From: Planctomycetaceae bacterium UBA4732
Lineage (GTDB): Bacteria; Planctomycetota; Planctomycetia; Gemmatales; Gemmataceae
Reading direction: 5' to 3'
Assembly (NCBI GenBank): GCA_002404095.1
Contig: DHJA01000298.1
Coordinates: 1,436-34,089 of the forward strand
DNA length: 32,654 nt
Positions within the stretch are counted from its first letter, which is position 1. Each line of letters begins with the position of its first letter. Positions 19,052-26,720 of this stretch are shown in pieces. Below the pieces are notes generated by a model. It did not search any database and was not told where the DNA came from. It saw nothing but the letters and a program-made list of their open reading frames with translations. Made by a program: the position numbers and the translations under genes.

Positions 19052-19186
19052 CCTGGTTCCCACGCTCTGCGTGGGAACCCACGCGTGCGACGCTCTGCGT
19101 CGCGTCCGGCCTCGGGTGGCGGCGTCTCGCGGGTTCGGGACGCTGAGGGTCCGGACGGCGTTCCCACGCAAAGCGTGGGAACCAGG
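19052..19186. repeat. REPIN-like nested inverted repeats
   Basis: The outer arms 19052-19078 and 19160-19186 match over 27 bp with one mismatch. The left arm is a hairpin GGTTCCCACGC-TCT-GCGTGGGAACC. Inside, a second smaller palindrome with the core GCGACGC-TCT-GCGTCGC is faced by a degenerate partner (GGACGC...GGGTCC). It fills the gap between the Wzt and manA genes. Confidence 0.88.
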
Positions 19187-19217
19187 AGCTTGTCTACACA
19201 ACTGGAGGCGGATCCTT

Positions 19218-20213
19218 TTGCTACTTAATCCGATCCGTTTTGAACCCTATCTTCGCCCCATGGTCTGGGGCGGCCGCCGTCTCGAAGAAGTGTTGGGCAA
19301 GCGCCTTCCGACCGCCGAACCGTATGGCGAATCGTGGGAAATCAGCGATCACGCCTCGCACCCTAGCAAGGCCGTCGGCGGAGCGTTGGCCGGCCGTACT
19401 TTGCACGACCTCATGCAACGCGAGCCGGCCGCGCTCCTCGGCGCCTCGCCCCCGCGTTCGATGTTTCCGTGGCTGGTGAAGTTTCTTGACGCCCAGGATT
19501 GGCTGTCCGTGCAGGTCCATCCCGACGACGAATCGGCGCCGCGGCTCTGCCCGGGCGAAGGCGGCAAGACGGAAGCCTGGTTCGTCCTCGACGCCGCGCC
19601 GACGGCCAAAGTGTACGCCGGCCTACTTCCCGGCGTGGACGAAAAGCGCCTACGCGCGGCGCTGAGCGCGGGAACCGTGGCCGACTGTCTGCACAGCTTC
19701 CGGCCGCGTCCGGGCGACTGCCTGTTCCTGCCGGCCGGCACGGTCCATGCCGTCGGCGGCGGCGTATTGATGGCGGAAGTGCAGCAGACCAGCGACGCCA
19801 CGTTCCGTCTGTTCGACTGGAACCGTCGCGACGATCAAGGCCAATCACGGACCTTGCATATCGAACAAGCGATGGAGTGCATCAACTGGAAGGCCGGCCC
19901 GGTCCAGCCCGTTCATGCGGAGGGTTATCCTCAGGGATCGGACGCCGCGCCGTCGCCCAAACCCGTGCGGCAGCCTCTCGTCGCGTGTCGCTATTTCACG
20001 TTGGACTATATCCGTCAAAGAGAGGCGTTCGGTTGCGGCGGAGGCAAGATGCAAGTGCTGGTGGTCGCTCACGGCCGCGGGACTTTGAGCGGCCAGGCCG
20101 GTTCTTGCGAACTTCGCCCCGGCGACACCGTGCTTCTGCCGGCCGGGGTCGCACCCCAGGAATGCTGGCCGGAAGGCGACTCCCTCGGCGTATTGCGCGC
20201 GAGTTTGCCCTAA
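19218..20213 (+). CDS. manA: Mannose-6-phosphate isomerase, class I
   Basis: The start is placed at a TTG (19218), eight bases after GGAGGCG; the frame is open further upstream but only across the palindromic repeat. The 331-residue enzyme interconverts fructose-6-phosphate and mannose-6-phosphate and needs zinc. Motifs: VWGGRRLEE, SVQVHPDDESA (zinc ligand region), EAWFVLDA, PAGTVHAVGGGVLMAEVQQTSDATFRLFDWNR with further metal ligands and the catalytic Arg. The length fits the short bacterial class I form. Its place after the ABC exporter suggests it supplies mannose-derived sugars for the exported glycan. The repeat in between may separate its expression from the exporter. Confidence 0.92.
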   Translation: MLLNPIRFEPYLRPMVWGGRRLEEVLGKRLPTAEPYGESWEISDHASHPSKAVGGALAGRTLHDLMQREPAALLGASPPRSMFPWLVKFLDAQDWLSVQVHPDDESAPRLCPGEGGKTEAWFVLDAAPTAKVYAGLLPGVDEKRLRAALSAGTVADCLHSFRPRPGDCLFLPAGTVHAVGGGVLMAEVQQTSDATFRLFDWNRRDDQGQSRTLHIEQAMECINWKAGPVQPVHAEGYPQGSDAAPSPKPVRQPLVACRYFTLDYIRQREAFGCGGGKMQVLVVAHGRGTLSGQAGSCELRPGDTVLLPAGVAPQECWPEGDSLGVLRASLP

Positions 20214-20219
20214 CCAAGG

Positions 20220-20301
20220 AGCCGCGCACGCAGTAAGCGGATTAACTCAAAGAGCCGCGCACGCAGTAAGCGGATTAAGTCCCGCTTACTGCGTGCGCGG
20301 C
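20220..20301. repeat. Two direct copies and one inverted copy of a dispersed repeat
   Basis: The 26-base unit starting AGCCGCGCACGCAGTAAGCG occurs at 20220-20245 and 20253-20278. Its first 20 bases (from GCC) recur inverted at 20282-20301, giving a perfect 20-bp hairpin with an eight-base loop. It lies between the convergent genes ending at 20213 (+) and 20313 (-). A close relative sits at 32634-32654. It may act as a bidirectional terminator. Confidence 0.88.
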
Positions 20302-20312
20302 ACTCTTCATCT

Positions 20313-22525
20313 CTACCTCGTCCGGGCCGCGGAGCCGGCCGCCACGCCCGACGGGACGAGGTCTTGCCAGAGGGCGGGGAAGGCCGGGTCGTATTCCCAG
20401 AACGACGTATCCGTCAGCACCGCGAACACGTCGCCCTGACCTGCCGTGTTAGTCGCGCCGCTCAGAGATGCGAACGACCCGACGGAGAGGAACGCCCAGC
20501 CGGCGGCCGTGTGTTCCCACAAATGGTGGTCCGACGTGATGGCGAACACGTCGTCGGATCCGCCGGCGCTGACGCTCAGGATCGTCCCGGCCGGCGACAG
20601 CGGCCGCCAGTGGTCGCTGGCGAAGGCCGGGTTGTTCTCCCATAGCGAGTGGTCCGTCAGCACGGCGAACACGAGCGCCTGGCCCGCCCCATTCAGCCCG
20701 GCGCTGACCTGCTGGAAAGAGCCGCGGGACAACAGCGCCCAGCCGGCAGGGCCGTGCTGCCAGAGGTTTTGGTCGGCCGTGACGGCGTAGACGTCGTCGT
20801 TGCCGGCGGCATCGGTGACGGCGCTGATCGACAAGATGGTCCCACCCGGGGAGAGCAACCGCCAGTGGTCGCCGGCGAAGAGGGAGCTGTTCTCCCAAAG
20901 GGAATTGTCGGTTAGCACGGCAAAGATCACGGCGTTGCCGACGGCGTTCGTGGCGGCGCTGAGTTGCAGGAAAGAGCCGGCGGAGAGGTACGCCCAGCCG
21001 GCGACGGTGTGTTCCCAGAGGTGGTGGTCGGCCGTGATAGCGTAGACGTCGGTGAAACCGGCGGCGTCGGTAACAGCGCTGGTTGACAGAATCGTGCCGG
21101 CCGGTGACAGGAGTTGCAAGCCGGTCCCGCCGGTGTACTGCCAGAGCGAGCCGTCGGCCTTCAGGACGGCGGTTGTGCTGGTGGCGGCTTTTTTAGCCGG
21201 CTCGATGATGGTAAGGGTGTTGGCGGCGGGGCTGCCGAGGGTGGTGTCGCCGCTGGGCGAACCCAGCGTGAACGTGATCGTTTTGCTAAATCCTGGGTCG
21301 GATACCAGTGTGCCAGTGATGTAAGCGGTAGTTTGTCCAGGCGCGAACACCAACGAGCCGGCCGTGACCCCCCTGTAGTCCGTGCCGCTGACGGCGGTGC
21401 CGGTAAGCGTGAAGGGCACTGTCACGTGGGAAATACTGACCTTGCGCACCGTACCTTGGTTACCGACCTTGCCGCCGACGGAAATGGTGTCGCCGACGTA
21501 AATGTTGCCGGCCGCATCAACGGCTAAGGCACCGGGGAGATTGAATCCGGAAGCGAAGGTGCTGATCACACCCGCCGGCGTCACCTTGCTCACCGTGCCG
21601 GCAGAGGTGGCTCCGACGTAGAGGTTGCCGGCCGCGTCGAACGCAAGCGATCCGGGGTACTTGAACCCCTCGGCGAAGACGCTGACCACGCCCCCAGGCG
21701 TCACCTTGTTTACCCTGCCCCTGAAGCTATCAAAGCTGTTGGCCACGTAAAGGTTGCCGGCTGCGTCAGAACACAGACCTGTTGCTCCAAAGAAAGGTTC
21801 GGCGAAGCGGGTGCTGGCGCCTCCTCCAGGCTGCACCTTGTACACCGCGCCGGCGCCGTTTCCTACTACAGCAACATAGAGATAGCCGGCCGCGTCGACC
21901 ACAGCAGGTCCGAAGGGGGAGAAGTTAATGGGGAGAAGTCCACTGTTATCGACGAACTCTGCATATACGTTAGTCTGACCTCCAGGCGTAATCTGCAACA
22001 CCCTTTGGAGGACCTCGCTGGAGACATAGAGATTGCCGGCCGCGTCAAATGCAACGCCTGTGGGACGGCCGACGTTAAGGACGGAGCTGACCACGCCTAT
22101 AGGTGTGACCTTCCACACCATGTTGTTACCAGCGTCGGCGACGTAGAGGTTGCCGGTAGCGTCGAAGGCCTCGCTTCTAATATCATTGAATCCGGAGGCG
22201 AAGGAAGTAATTGAGGGTGTTACGGCGCCTGTGAGAGTGACCGGAATGCTGAACGTGCCGGCAGTCTGGTTGACGGTCTCGCTGCCGACGCTGAATTGAA
22301 CCGTCGCGGAAGGTGTTAGGCGGCATTCCAATTCTTCAAGACGGAGTACGACGCGATTACGTCCAGCTGCGCAACGGCAGAAGTTCCCGTCGCGGTAGGC
22401 GGATCGGCGTCGGAAAAGTACGACGCGATTACGTCCAGCTGCGCAACGGCAGGGGGGGGGGCATCACTCCGCAGCAAACAGACCAAAGGCTCAAGCCAGC
22501 GTTGCCGCCAAGTCTTGCTCGTCAT
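20313..22525 (-). CDS. Calx-beta/NHL/tectonin-like surface protein, leader and body split at a C10 tract
   Basis: The body frame is open from about 22464 to 20313; a plain call would start at a TTG at 22331 (672 residues). Upstream it continues to LEELECRLTPS, the planctomycete export-type motif. The well-placed start is an ATG at 22525 behind AGGAGA, reading MTSKTWRQRWLEPL, but in another frame; one more C in the C10 tract (22452-22461) would join them. Domains: the first half of a Calx-beta-like domain (ATVQFSV...FSIPVTLTG), about six NHL blades (AFDAAGNLYV), the second half of Calx-beta (VPFTLTGTAVSGTDY...AANTLTI), then tectonin/lectin-like propeller repeats (DHHLWEHT.AGWA.LS.GSF). Probably a cell-surface binding or adhesion protein. 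Confidence 0.8.
22345..22452. repeat. 72-bp-period direct repeat in the leader
   Basis: A 36-base sequence beginning AGTACGACGCGATTACGTCC is present exactly at 22345-22380 and 22417-22452, a period of 72 bp (24 codons). It repeats the Arg/Cys-rich segment CRCAAGRNRVV in the leader of the Calx-beta/NHL protein without changing frame. Confidence 0.9.
22452..22461 (-). other. C10 homopolymer (coding strand) at the frame junction
   Basis: Ten G on the plus strand, C10 on the coding strand, separate the start codon at 22525 from the frame of the surface-protein body. Eleven or eight would make one continuous frame. Confidence 0.7.
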
Positions 22526-22639
22526 TGGGCAGTCTCCTGGTTGGGGAATAACTCCGACTATAAGGGAATCTAATGAAATTTAGCAATAGAGGAAGTGGGT
22601 GTCAAGGGAAATATGACCCAGGACGGTCAACGGTTAGAG

Positions 22640-22849
22640 TAAAAAAGGAACATCGCGTTTCCGCGCCGCCATACGTACGCTTGCTGGATAAAACCTGAAC
22701 CAGTAGTCACAACGGTCAGCTGGCTTTGTCCTCTGGCGACTCCGGAGTGAACACCACAGCCTCGTAGATTTCGGCAAGCGGCAACTCGACGCCAATCTCG
22801 CCAAGCGGAAGGACGGCGTCAAGCCCTTCATAGACTTCTCGGACGAAGC
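22640..22849. repeat. Left copy of a ~210-bp direct repeat flanking the toxin-antitoxin pair
   Basis: This segment matches 23592-23801 at a constant offset of 952 bases with scattered substitutions (roughly one in ten by eye). The right copy covers the 3' end of the intact Uma2 gene and its downstream flank. Confidence 0.85.
22716..22849 (-). pseudogene. Uma2 nuclease 3'-end fragment
   Basis: It encodes only the last 43 or so residues of a Uma2-type protein (REVYEGLDAVLPLGEI...AIYEAVVF-like ending PESPEDKAS), nearly identical to the C-terminus of the intact Uma2 gene at 23668-24264. The catalytic part is missing, so it cannot be functional. Confidence 0.85.
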
Positions 22850-22873
22850 TTTGCCCGGAGGCAGGCAAGGCGC

Positions 22874-23251
22874 TCAAGTAGGGTCGCCGGCGGCGAGCGG
22901 GTCCACGACGACAAGCCCAGGCACTCCCGCGAAGTCTTTGACATTGCAAGTTAGCAGTTCCCGTCCGAAAACCAGCGCCGTCGCCGCCACCAAGGCGTCA
23001 CCCAGCGACATCTTTCGTGATTGACGCAGGGATACCGCCCGAGTCACCACGGCATCGGAGACCGGCAAGATGTTGGCCGCCGCGAAGAACGCTTCAAAAT
23101 GCCGGCGATCCAACTCGGACAGCTTGTGATAGCCGAGTACTTCAACCACGCTGATCGCTGACACGGCTGGCGAGCGGACCGCGATAAGCCGTCGCAACCC
23201 AGGGTACTCTGGACGAGCGGCATAGATGATGAGATTGCTGTCGAGCATCAT
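22874..23251 (-). CDS. PIN-domain toxin (VapC-like)
   Basis: The start is chosen at the ATG at 23251, which overlaps the antitoxin stop by four bases (ATGA), rather than the longer frame to 23299. The 125-residue protein is a PIN-fold RNase toxin: acidic residues D4 (MMLDSN), E37 (SVVEVLGY), D85 (MSLGDALVAATA) and D106 (NVKDF) match the family's four-acid metal site. The length is normal. It is translationally coupled to the upstream antitoxin. The pair lies between two direct copies of a Uma2 gene end. RNA target unknown. Confidence 0.9.
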   Translation of the reverse strand: MMLDSNLIIYAARPEYPGLRRLIAVRSPAVSAISVVEVLGYHKLSELDRRHFEAFFAAANILPVSDAVVTRAVSLRQSRKMSLGDALVAATALVFGRELLTCNVKDFAGVPGLVVVDPLAAGDPT

Positions 23252-23499
23252 TCGATCCGTCCCGGAAGTGAGCGGTCGGCTCGGCATCGCTTCTGCCACT
23301 CAGCCGGATCCTCGAATACGGAAGGTCCGCCTGCGGCGGCGAGCGCCGCCAAAGCGCTCGCCATCGACGGACCTGACACCGGCGCCGGCGCAAGGGGAGC
23401 GAGAACCGTGACATGGACGCGAACGGGGTCGTCTGGTGGGCAGCCAGCTTCCCACTCAAGCTGGCCGGCACGAAGAACGGCAGGGTAGGTTGGAAACAT
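23248..23499 (-). CDS. Putative antitoxin of the PIN toxin
   Basis: The start is at the ATG at 23499 behind GAGGAAAGGATC; the upstream extension to 23664 runs into the direct repeat. The 83-residue protein begins MFPTYPAVLRAGQLEWE, with a short beta-rich N-terminal part like small antitoxins that precede PIN toxins in cyanobacteria and planctomycetes, then a Pro/Ala-rich linker. Its C-terminal tail FEDPAEWQKRCRADRSLPGR probably wraps the toxin. The class is assigned by position and overlap with the toxin start; no AbrB or ribbon-helix-helix motif was recognised. Confidence 0.75.
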   Translation of the reverse strand: MFPTYPAVLRAGQLEWEAGCPPDDPVRVHVTVLAPLAPAPVSGPSMASALAALAAAGGPSVFEDPAEWQKRCRADRSLPGRIE

Positions 23500-23591
23500 G
23501 ATCCTTTCCTCGTGAAGCGTTTCCTTGAAGCGTACCTGTCTGTCGAACCAAATGCAAGCCCCTCGGCGCCCGGCTGTCAGGCGGGTCAAGT

Positions 23592-23801
23592 TAAAAAAGG
23601 ACCATCGCGTCACCGCACCGCGATACGTACACTTGTTGGATAAAAGCTGAACCAGTGGCCACAACGGTCAGCTGGCTTTGTCCTCTGGCGACTCCGGAGT
23701 GAACACCACAGCCTCATAGATTTCGGCAAGCGGCAGCTCGATGCCTATCTCGCCAAGGGGAAGGACTGCGTCCAGACCCTCATAGACTTCTCGGAGGAAG
23801 C
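23592..23801. repeat. Right copy of the ~210-bp direct repeat
   Basis: Partner of 22640-22849. It spans the 3' end of the intact Uma2 gene and about 75 bases beyond its stop. Confidence 0.85.
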
Positions 23802-24264
23802 CGCCTTCGGTGCGGCGAAAAATCACAGCAGCCGCTGTGTCCTGTTCGATCATGACGTAGGCGGTCAGCGACGGAATGGTCAAGTAAGCGTCCTTCTTCT
23901 CGCCTTCATCAATGCGGCGGGTCTGGCGCGAGAGTACTTCAAAGACCACGGCTGGGTCGTCTTGAAACGAGTCGGTCTGTGGATTTTGCCTGCAAACGAC
24001 AGACGCGTCGGGATAATAAAACCGAACTTGCGTGGCGAGTCGGACGCGAATCTTGGTGTCCGAGTTGAAGGGCCGACAAGGCCGGCCCCGCAGGCGTGCG
24101 TACAAGGCGCCGACGATGTTCGTGGCGATGATGTTATGTGCATTCCGCGCGCCCGCCATAGCGTACACGACGCCGCCCAGGTACTCATGTTTGATGGGGG
24201 AGACCAACTCTCCGGCGAGGTAGTCCGCGACGGCCAACAGATTGAGTTTCTTTGCTGGGGTCAT
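23668..24264 (-). CDS. Uma2 family putative endonuclease
   Basis: The 198-residue protein belongs to the Uma2 (DUF820) group, a PD-(D/E)XK-fold family greatly expanded in cyanobacteria and planctomycetes. Visible elements: YLAGE..SPIKHEYLGGVVYAMAG, an N-terminal helix with NAHN, the SDTKIRV strand, YPDASVVC, and FEVLSRQTRRIDEGEKKDAY carrying the E-x-K-like and K residues. Biological role of the family is not established. It is 57 bases downstream of ribF on the same strand. Its 3' end is duplicated about 950 bases away, flanking a toxin-antitoxin pair. Confidence 0.9.
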   Translation of the reverse strand: MTPAKKLNLLAVADYLAGELVSPIKHEYLGGVVYAMAGARNAHNIIATNIVGALYARLRGRPCRPFNSDTKIRVRLATQVRFYYPDASVVCRQNPQTDSFQDDPAVVFEVLSRQTRRIDEGEKKDAYLTIPSLTAYVMIEQDTAAAVIFRRTEGGFLREVYEGLDAVLPLGEIGIELPLAEIYEAVVFTPESPEDKAS

Positions 24265-24321
24265 TTCATCCGTCTCACGTCGAACGAACCGTTGAGCCAG
24301 CCCTAATATACGGTATAACGG

Positions 24322-25251
24322 CTAATCGGTCAGCGCCTGCCGCGCATGCGCAATGTCCTGGCGCAGTTGTGCGACTAGATCGTCCGCTCCCTTAAAGGAT
24401 CGCGTGTCGCGCAGCCGCCGGATGAAGTCCACCTTGAGCGCTTGGCCATACAGATCGCCTTGGAAGCCGATCAAGTGGACCTCCACTTTGCGGGCGTTTT
24501 CACCGAAAGTCGGGTTCGGGCCGATGTTGGCCGCTCCTGGCCATATTTCCTCTCCGACATATATCCGAACGGCGTACACACCATCGCCGGGCGCGAGGTT
24601 TTGCAGCGGGTCGAGGTTGGCCGTGGGGAAGCCGAGCGTCCTACCGCGGCGCTGTCCGACCACGGTGGTTCCATGCAGCCGGTACGGCCTGCCCAGAACC
24701 GTCGCCGCTTCTTCCACGTCGCCCCGAAGAAGGGCAGTGCGGACACGGCTGCTGGACGCCTCGGCACCGTCGATCACCACCGGCGGCACAATGGTAAGCG
24801 GGATGTGCGCCGGCCGGCATAGCTCTGCCAATGTGTTGATATTGCCTTCGCGTCCGCGTCCGAAGCCGAAGTTGGCGCCCTCGACAAATGCGCGCGCGGA
24901 AAGTCGTTCCCGAAGCACTTGGTTAAAAAACTCGTTCGCCGTCAGGTGAAGTAGTTCATCCGTCGTTCGCAAAACGATAACGTGATCCGCGCCAGCCTCT
25001 TGCAGTAGACGGCAGCGGTCGGCGCTGGTGGTGAGAAGTGGCCCGGCCAAGTCGGGTCGAAACACGTCGCGCGGGTGCGGGTCGAACGTGACGGCCACGG
25101 CGGGGCCGCCAAACTCGGCCACCTGCGTTCGCGCCGCGGCGATCAACGAGGCATGGCCGAGGTGAACGCCGTCGAAGTTGCCGACGGCGACCGTCCCGTC
25201 CTGGCAGACGCCGGGCGCCGGGTCGCGCCAATCGACCGTGAAGCTGGCCAT
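24322..25251 (-). CDS. ribF: Bifunctional riboflavin kinase/FAD synthetase
   Basis: The start is set at the ATG at 25251, giving 309 residues, the normal RibF size; the frame is open to 25326 but that part is repeat-like. The enzyme phosphorylates riboflavin to FMN and adenylates it to FAD. The N-terminal nucleotidyltransferase domain has GNFDGVHLGH (24-33) and FDPHPRDVF. The C-terminal kinase domain has GRTLGFPTANL, GVYAVRIYVG, NIGPNPTFGEN and LYGQALKVDFIRRLRD. It is a housekeeping gene at the edge of the accessory region. Confidence 0.95.
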   Translation of the reverse strand: MASFTVDWRDPAPGVCQDGTVAVGNFDGVHLGHASLIAAARTQVAEFGGPAVAVTFDPHPRDVFRPDLAGPLLTTSADRCRLLQEAGADHVIVLRTTDELLHLTANEFFNQVLRERLSARAFVEGANFGFGRGREGNINTLAELCRPAHIPLTIVPPVVIDGAEASSSRVRTALLRGDVEEAATVLGRPYRLHGTTVVGQRRGRTLGFPTANLDPLQNLAPGDGVYAVRIYVGEEIWPGAANIGPNPTFGENARKVEVHLIGFQGDLYGQALKVDFIRRLRDTRSFKGADDLVAQLRQDIAHARQALTD

Positions 25252-25574
25252 GTCCGAACTCGTCGTGAAAAGGCAAGTCGCGCCGCTTGCCTCGTCCCCA
25301 AACTTCTGTTTTTCCCTCGTTCCCAAACTCCTGTTTGGGAACGCTCTTTGATGAAACTCTGTTTCGTTGCGGCCCCCATCCCGGATGTAGGGCGGAGTGC
25401 GAAACGGGAGTTTCGCGCGCGGACGTTCCCAAACAGGAGTTTGGGAACGAGGGAACGAGGGGAACGGATCAACCGCTGGGCGCGATGGTGCGGCCGGGCT
25501 ATACTGAGCGGGAGAGCCATACCCGTTTGCATGCTCTTTGGAGGGCGGGGAGGGTACGTCAGAGGCCTAGCCAC
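25252..25574. other. Intergenic region between ribF and the HEPN-like gene
   Basis: The 323 bases contain the nested inverted repeat 25314-25453 and a degenerate further copy of its core near 25290-25313. The remainder should hold promoters for the divergent ribF and plus-strand pair. No gene seen. Confidence 0.6.
25314..25453. repeat. REPIN-like nested inverted repeats at the accessory-region edge
   Basis: The 30-bp arms 25314-25343 and 25424-25453 are perfect reverse complements; each is a hairpin CGTTCCCAAAC-TCCT-GTTTGGGAACG. Nested inside is a second pair: GAAAC-TCT-GTTTC and GCGAAAC-GGGA-GTTTCGC. Confidence 0.92.
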
Positions 25575-26096
25575 ATGAAGGAAATCGTTCCTCTGGGCGA
25601 GCGACTCGCTCCCGACACCATTGCGAAGCTGGAGCGGGCGGCCCAGCACCGATTTGCCACGGCGGAAATCCTGCGAACCAAGAAGCGACGATTGGCGGCG
25701 CTCTACCTGTATGGGTATAGTGCGGAGATTTGTTTGTCCGCCGCCTACTATCGCAGTTCGGGCCTCCCAGGGAACACGGCCATCGACCGCGACACCCGTC
25801 AGCGGCGGATGGCGCAGGCGAGACAGTTGCGCACCGCGAGCGGAGAGCCGTTGATGAACAGCGCCCCCCACCCCTTGGTGGGATGGGCTCGTTTCTTGCA
25901 GTGGCAGCGTATTCTCCGGGGCGGGCTGACGCGGCAGGACGAGCGGCGCTTGCGGGAGGCGATCAACAAGGCGACGCTGATCTACAACTATTGGCGTCCG
26001 GAATTGCGGTACAAGACGGTCGAAGTCCCAGATCGGCCGCTGCAAGAAGTCCAGCGGGCGGCCAAATGGCTGCTCGACAACCAGAAGCAGCTTTAG
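25575..26096 (+). CDS. HEPN-like hypothetical protein
   Basis: The start is at the ATG at 25575; the open frame upstream passes through the palindrome and is not credible. The binding site is weak (CAGAGG). The 173-residue, mostly helical, basic protein has RRLAALYLYGYSAEICLSAAYYRSSG, resembling the helical core of HEPN-domain proteins (xxYLxGYxAExxLKxx). The usual HEPN RNase motif RxxxxxH is not clearly present. The next gene begins 10 bases after its stop with a ribosome binding site overlapping it, so the two are an operon. A toxin-antitoxin or nucleic-acid-linked role is conceivable but unproven. Confidence 0.65.
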   Translation: MKEIVPLGERLAPDTIAKLERAAQHRFATAEILRTKKRRLAALYLYGYSAEICLSAAYYRSSGLPGNTAIDRDTRQRRMAQARQLRTASGEPLMNSAPHPLVGWARFLQWQRILRGGLTRQDERRLREAINKATLIYNYWRPELRYKTVEVPDRPLQEVQRAAKWLLDNQKQL

Positions 26097-26106
26097 GAGA
26101 GTGGTT

Positions 26107-26622
26107 ATGCCGGTCATCCGACTCACGCCCACCGCACCGGCGTTTCGGCGCGAGCAGCGCCAGACCCTGCTTGACCAGCTGTCGAGGGAGCTTGCGGGCC
26201 AGGCGACCGAGAAGGGGCCGGTCGTCTTTGAGATCCCGCTGGATCGAACCGACAAGATGGACGTGCTGGTCGTATGGGAGGCGTGGAAGGACGTTCCTTC
26301 GGAGATACGGAGCGATGTCATCCTGGAAGCGTACAAGGACAAAAAGGATACTATTTCTCAAGCGCTCGGCGTCACGTACCATGAGGCCAACGACCAGAAC
26401 CTGCTCCCCTACGCGGTGCTGCCGATGGCGCGTCGCGGAGAGGTCGATCCCGAAACGCTGAAAGCCGCAATGCTGAAGCAAGGCGGCTTCACTTTGGAGG
26501 GAGGGAAAGTCGATCTCCGCTTCCCCACACGGACCATGGCTCAGGAGGCTCACCGGCGACTGTGCGACGACGTGCCGAAGGGTTACTGGTCGATGGTTGA
26601 ATCCGGCGATGCGATTTCCTGA
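26107..26622 (+). CDS. Hypothetical protein, partner of the HEPN-like gene
   Basis: The start is the ATG at 26107, six bases after AGGAGA; a GTG at 26101 is in frame but lies on the binding site. The 171-residue acidic, alpha/beta protein reads MPVIRLTPTAPAFRREQRQ, then a strand-rich DRTDKMDVLVVWEAWKDVP and later helices. No family recognised. It is coupled to the HEPN-like gene and converges on the GHKL operon 98 bases away. It could be an inhibitor or an adaptor of its neighbour; this is inference from layout only. Confidence 0.65.
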   Translation: MPVIRLTPTAPAFRREQRQTLLDQLSRELAGQATEKGPVVFEIPLDRTDKMDVLVVWEAWKDVPSEIRSDVILEAYKDKKDTISQALGVTYHEANDQNLLPYAVLPMARRGEVDPETLKAAMLKQGGFTLEGGKVDLRFPTRTMAQEAHRRLCDDVPKGYWSMVESGDAIS

Positions 26623-26720
26623 CCGCCCTGCCTGAGGTAGGCGCCGGTTCGGGGCGCGACGACTTGGCCTAGCGGTGACGGCAGATGTTCTCCTCCCTGG
26701 CAATCCGCCGGCCGCTGGTG

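Noticed and set aside
19071..19217. Longer start for mannose-6-phosphate isomerase
   Set aside because: The extension translates the inverted repeat; family homology starts at NPIRFEPYL just after the TTG at 19218.
22634..22831. Separate small gene in the left direct repeat
   Set aside because: The sequence is the out-of-frame copy of the Uma2 3' flank and has no start signal or protein-like pattern.
25287..25574. Longer start for the HEPN-like gene
   Set aside because: The frame runs through the 25314-25453 palindrome and shows no protein-like composition.
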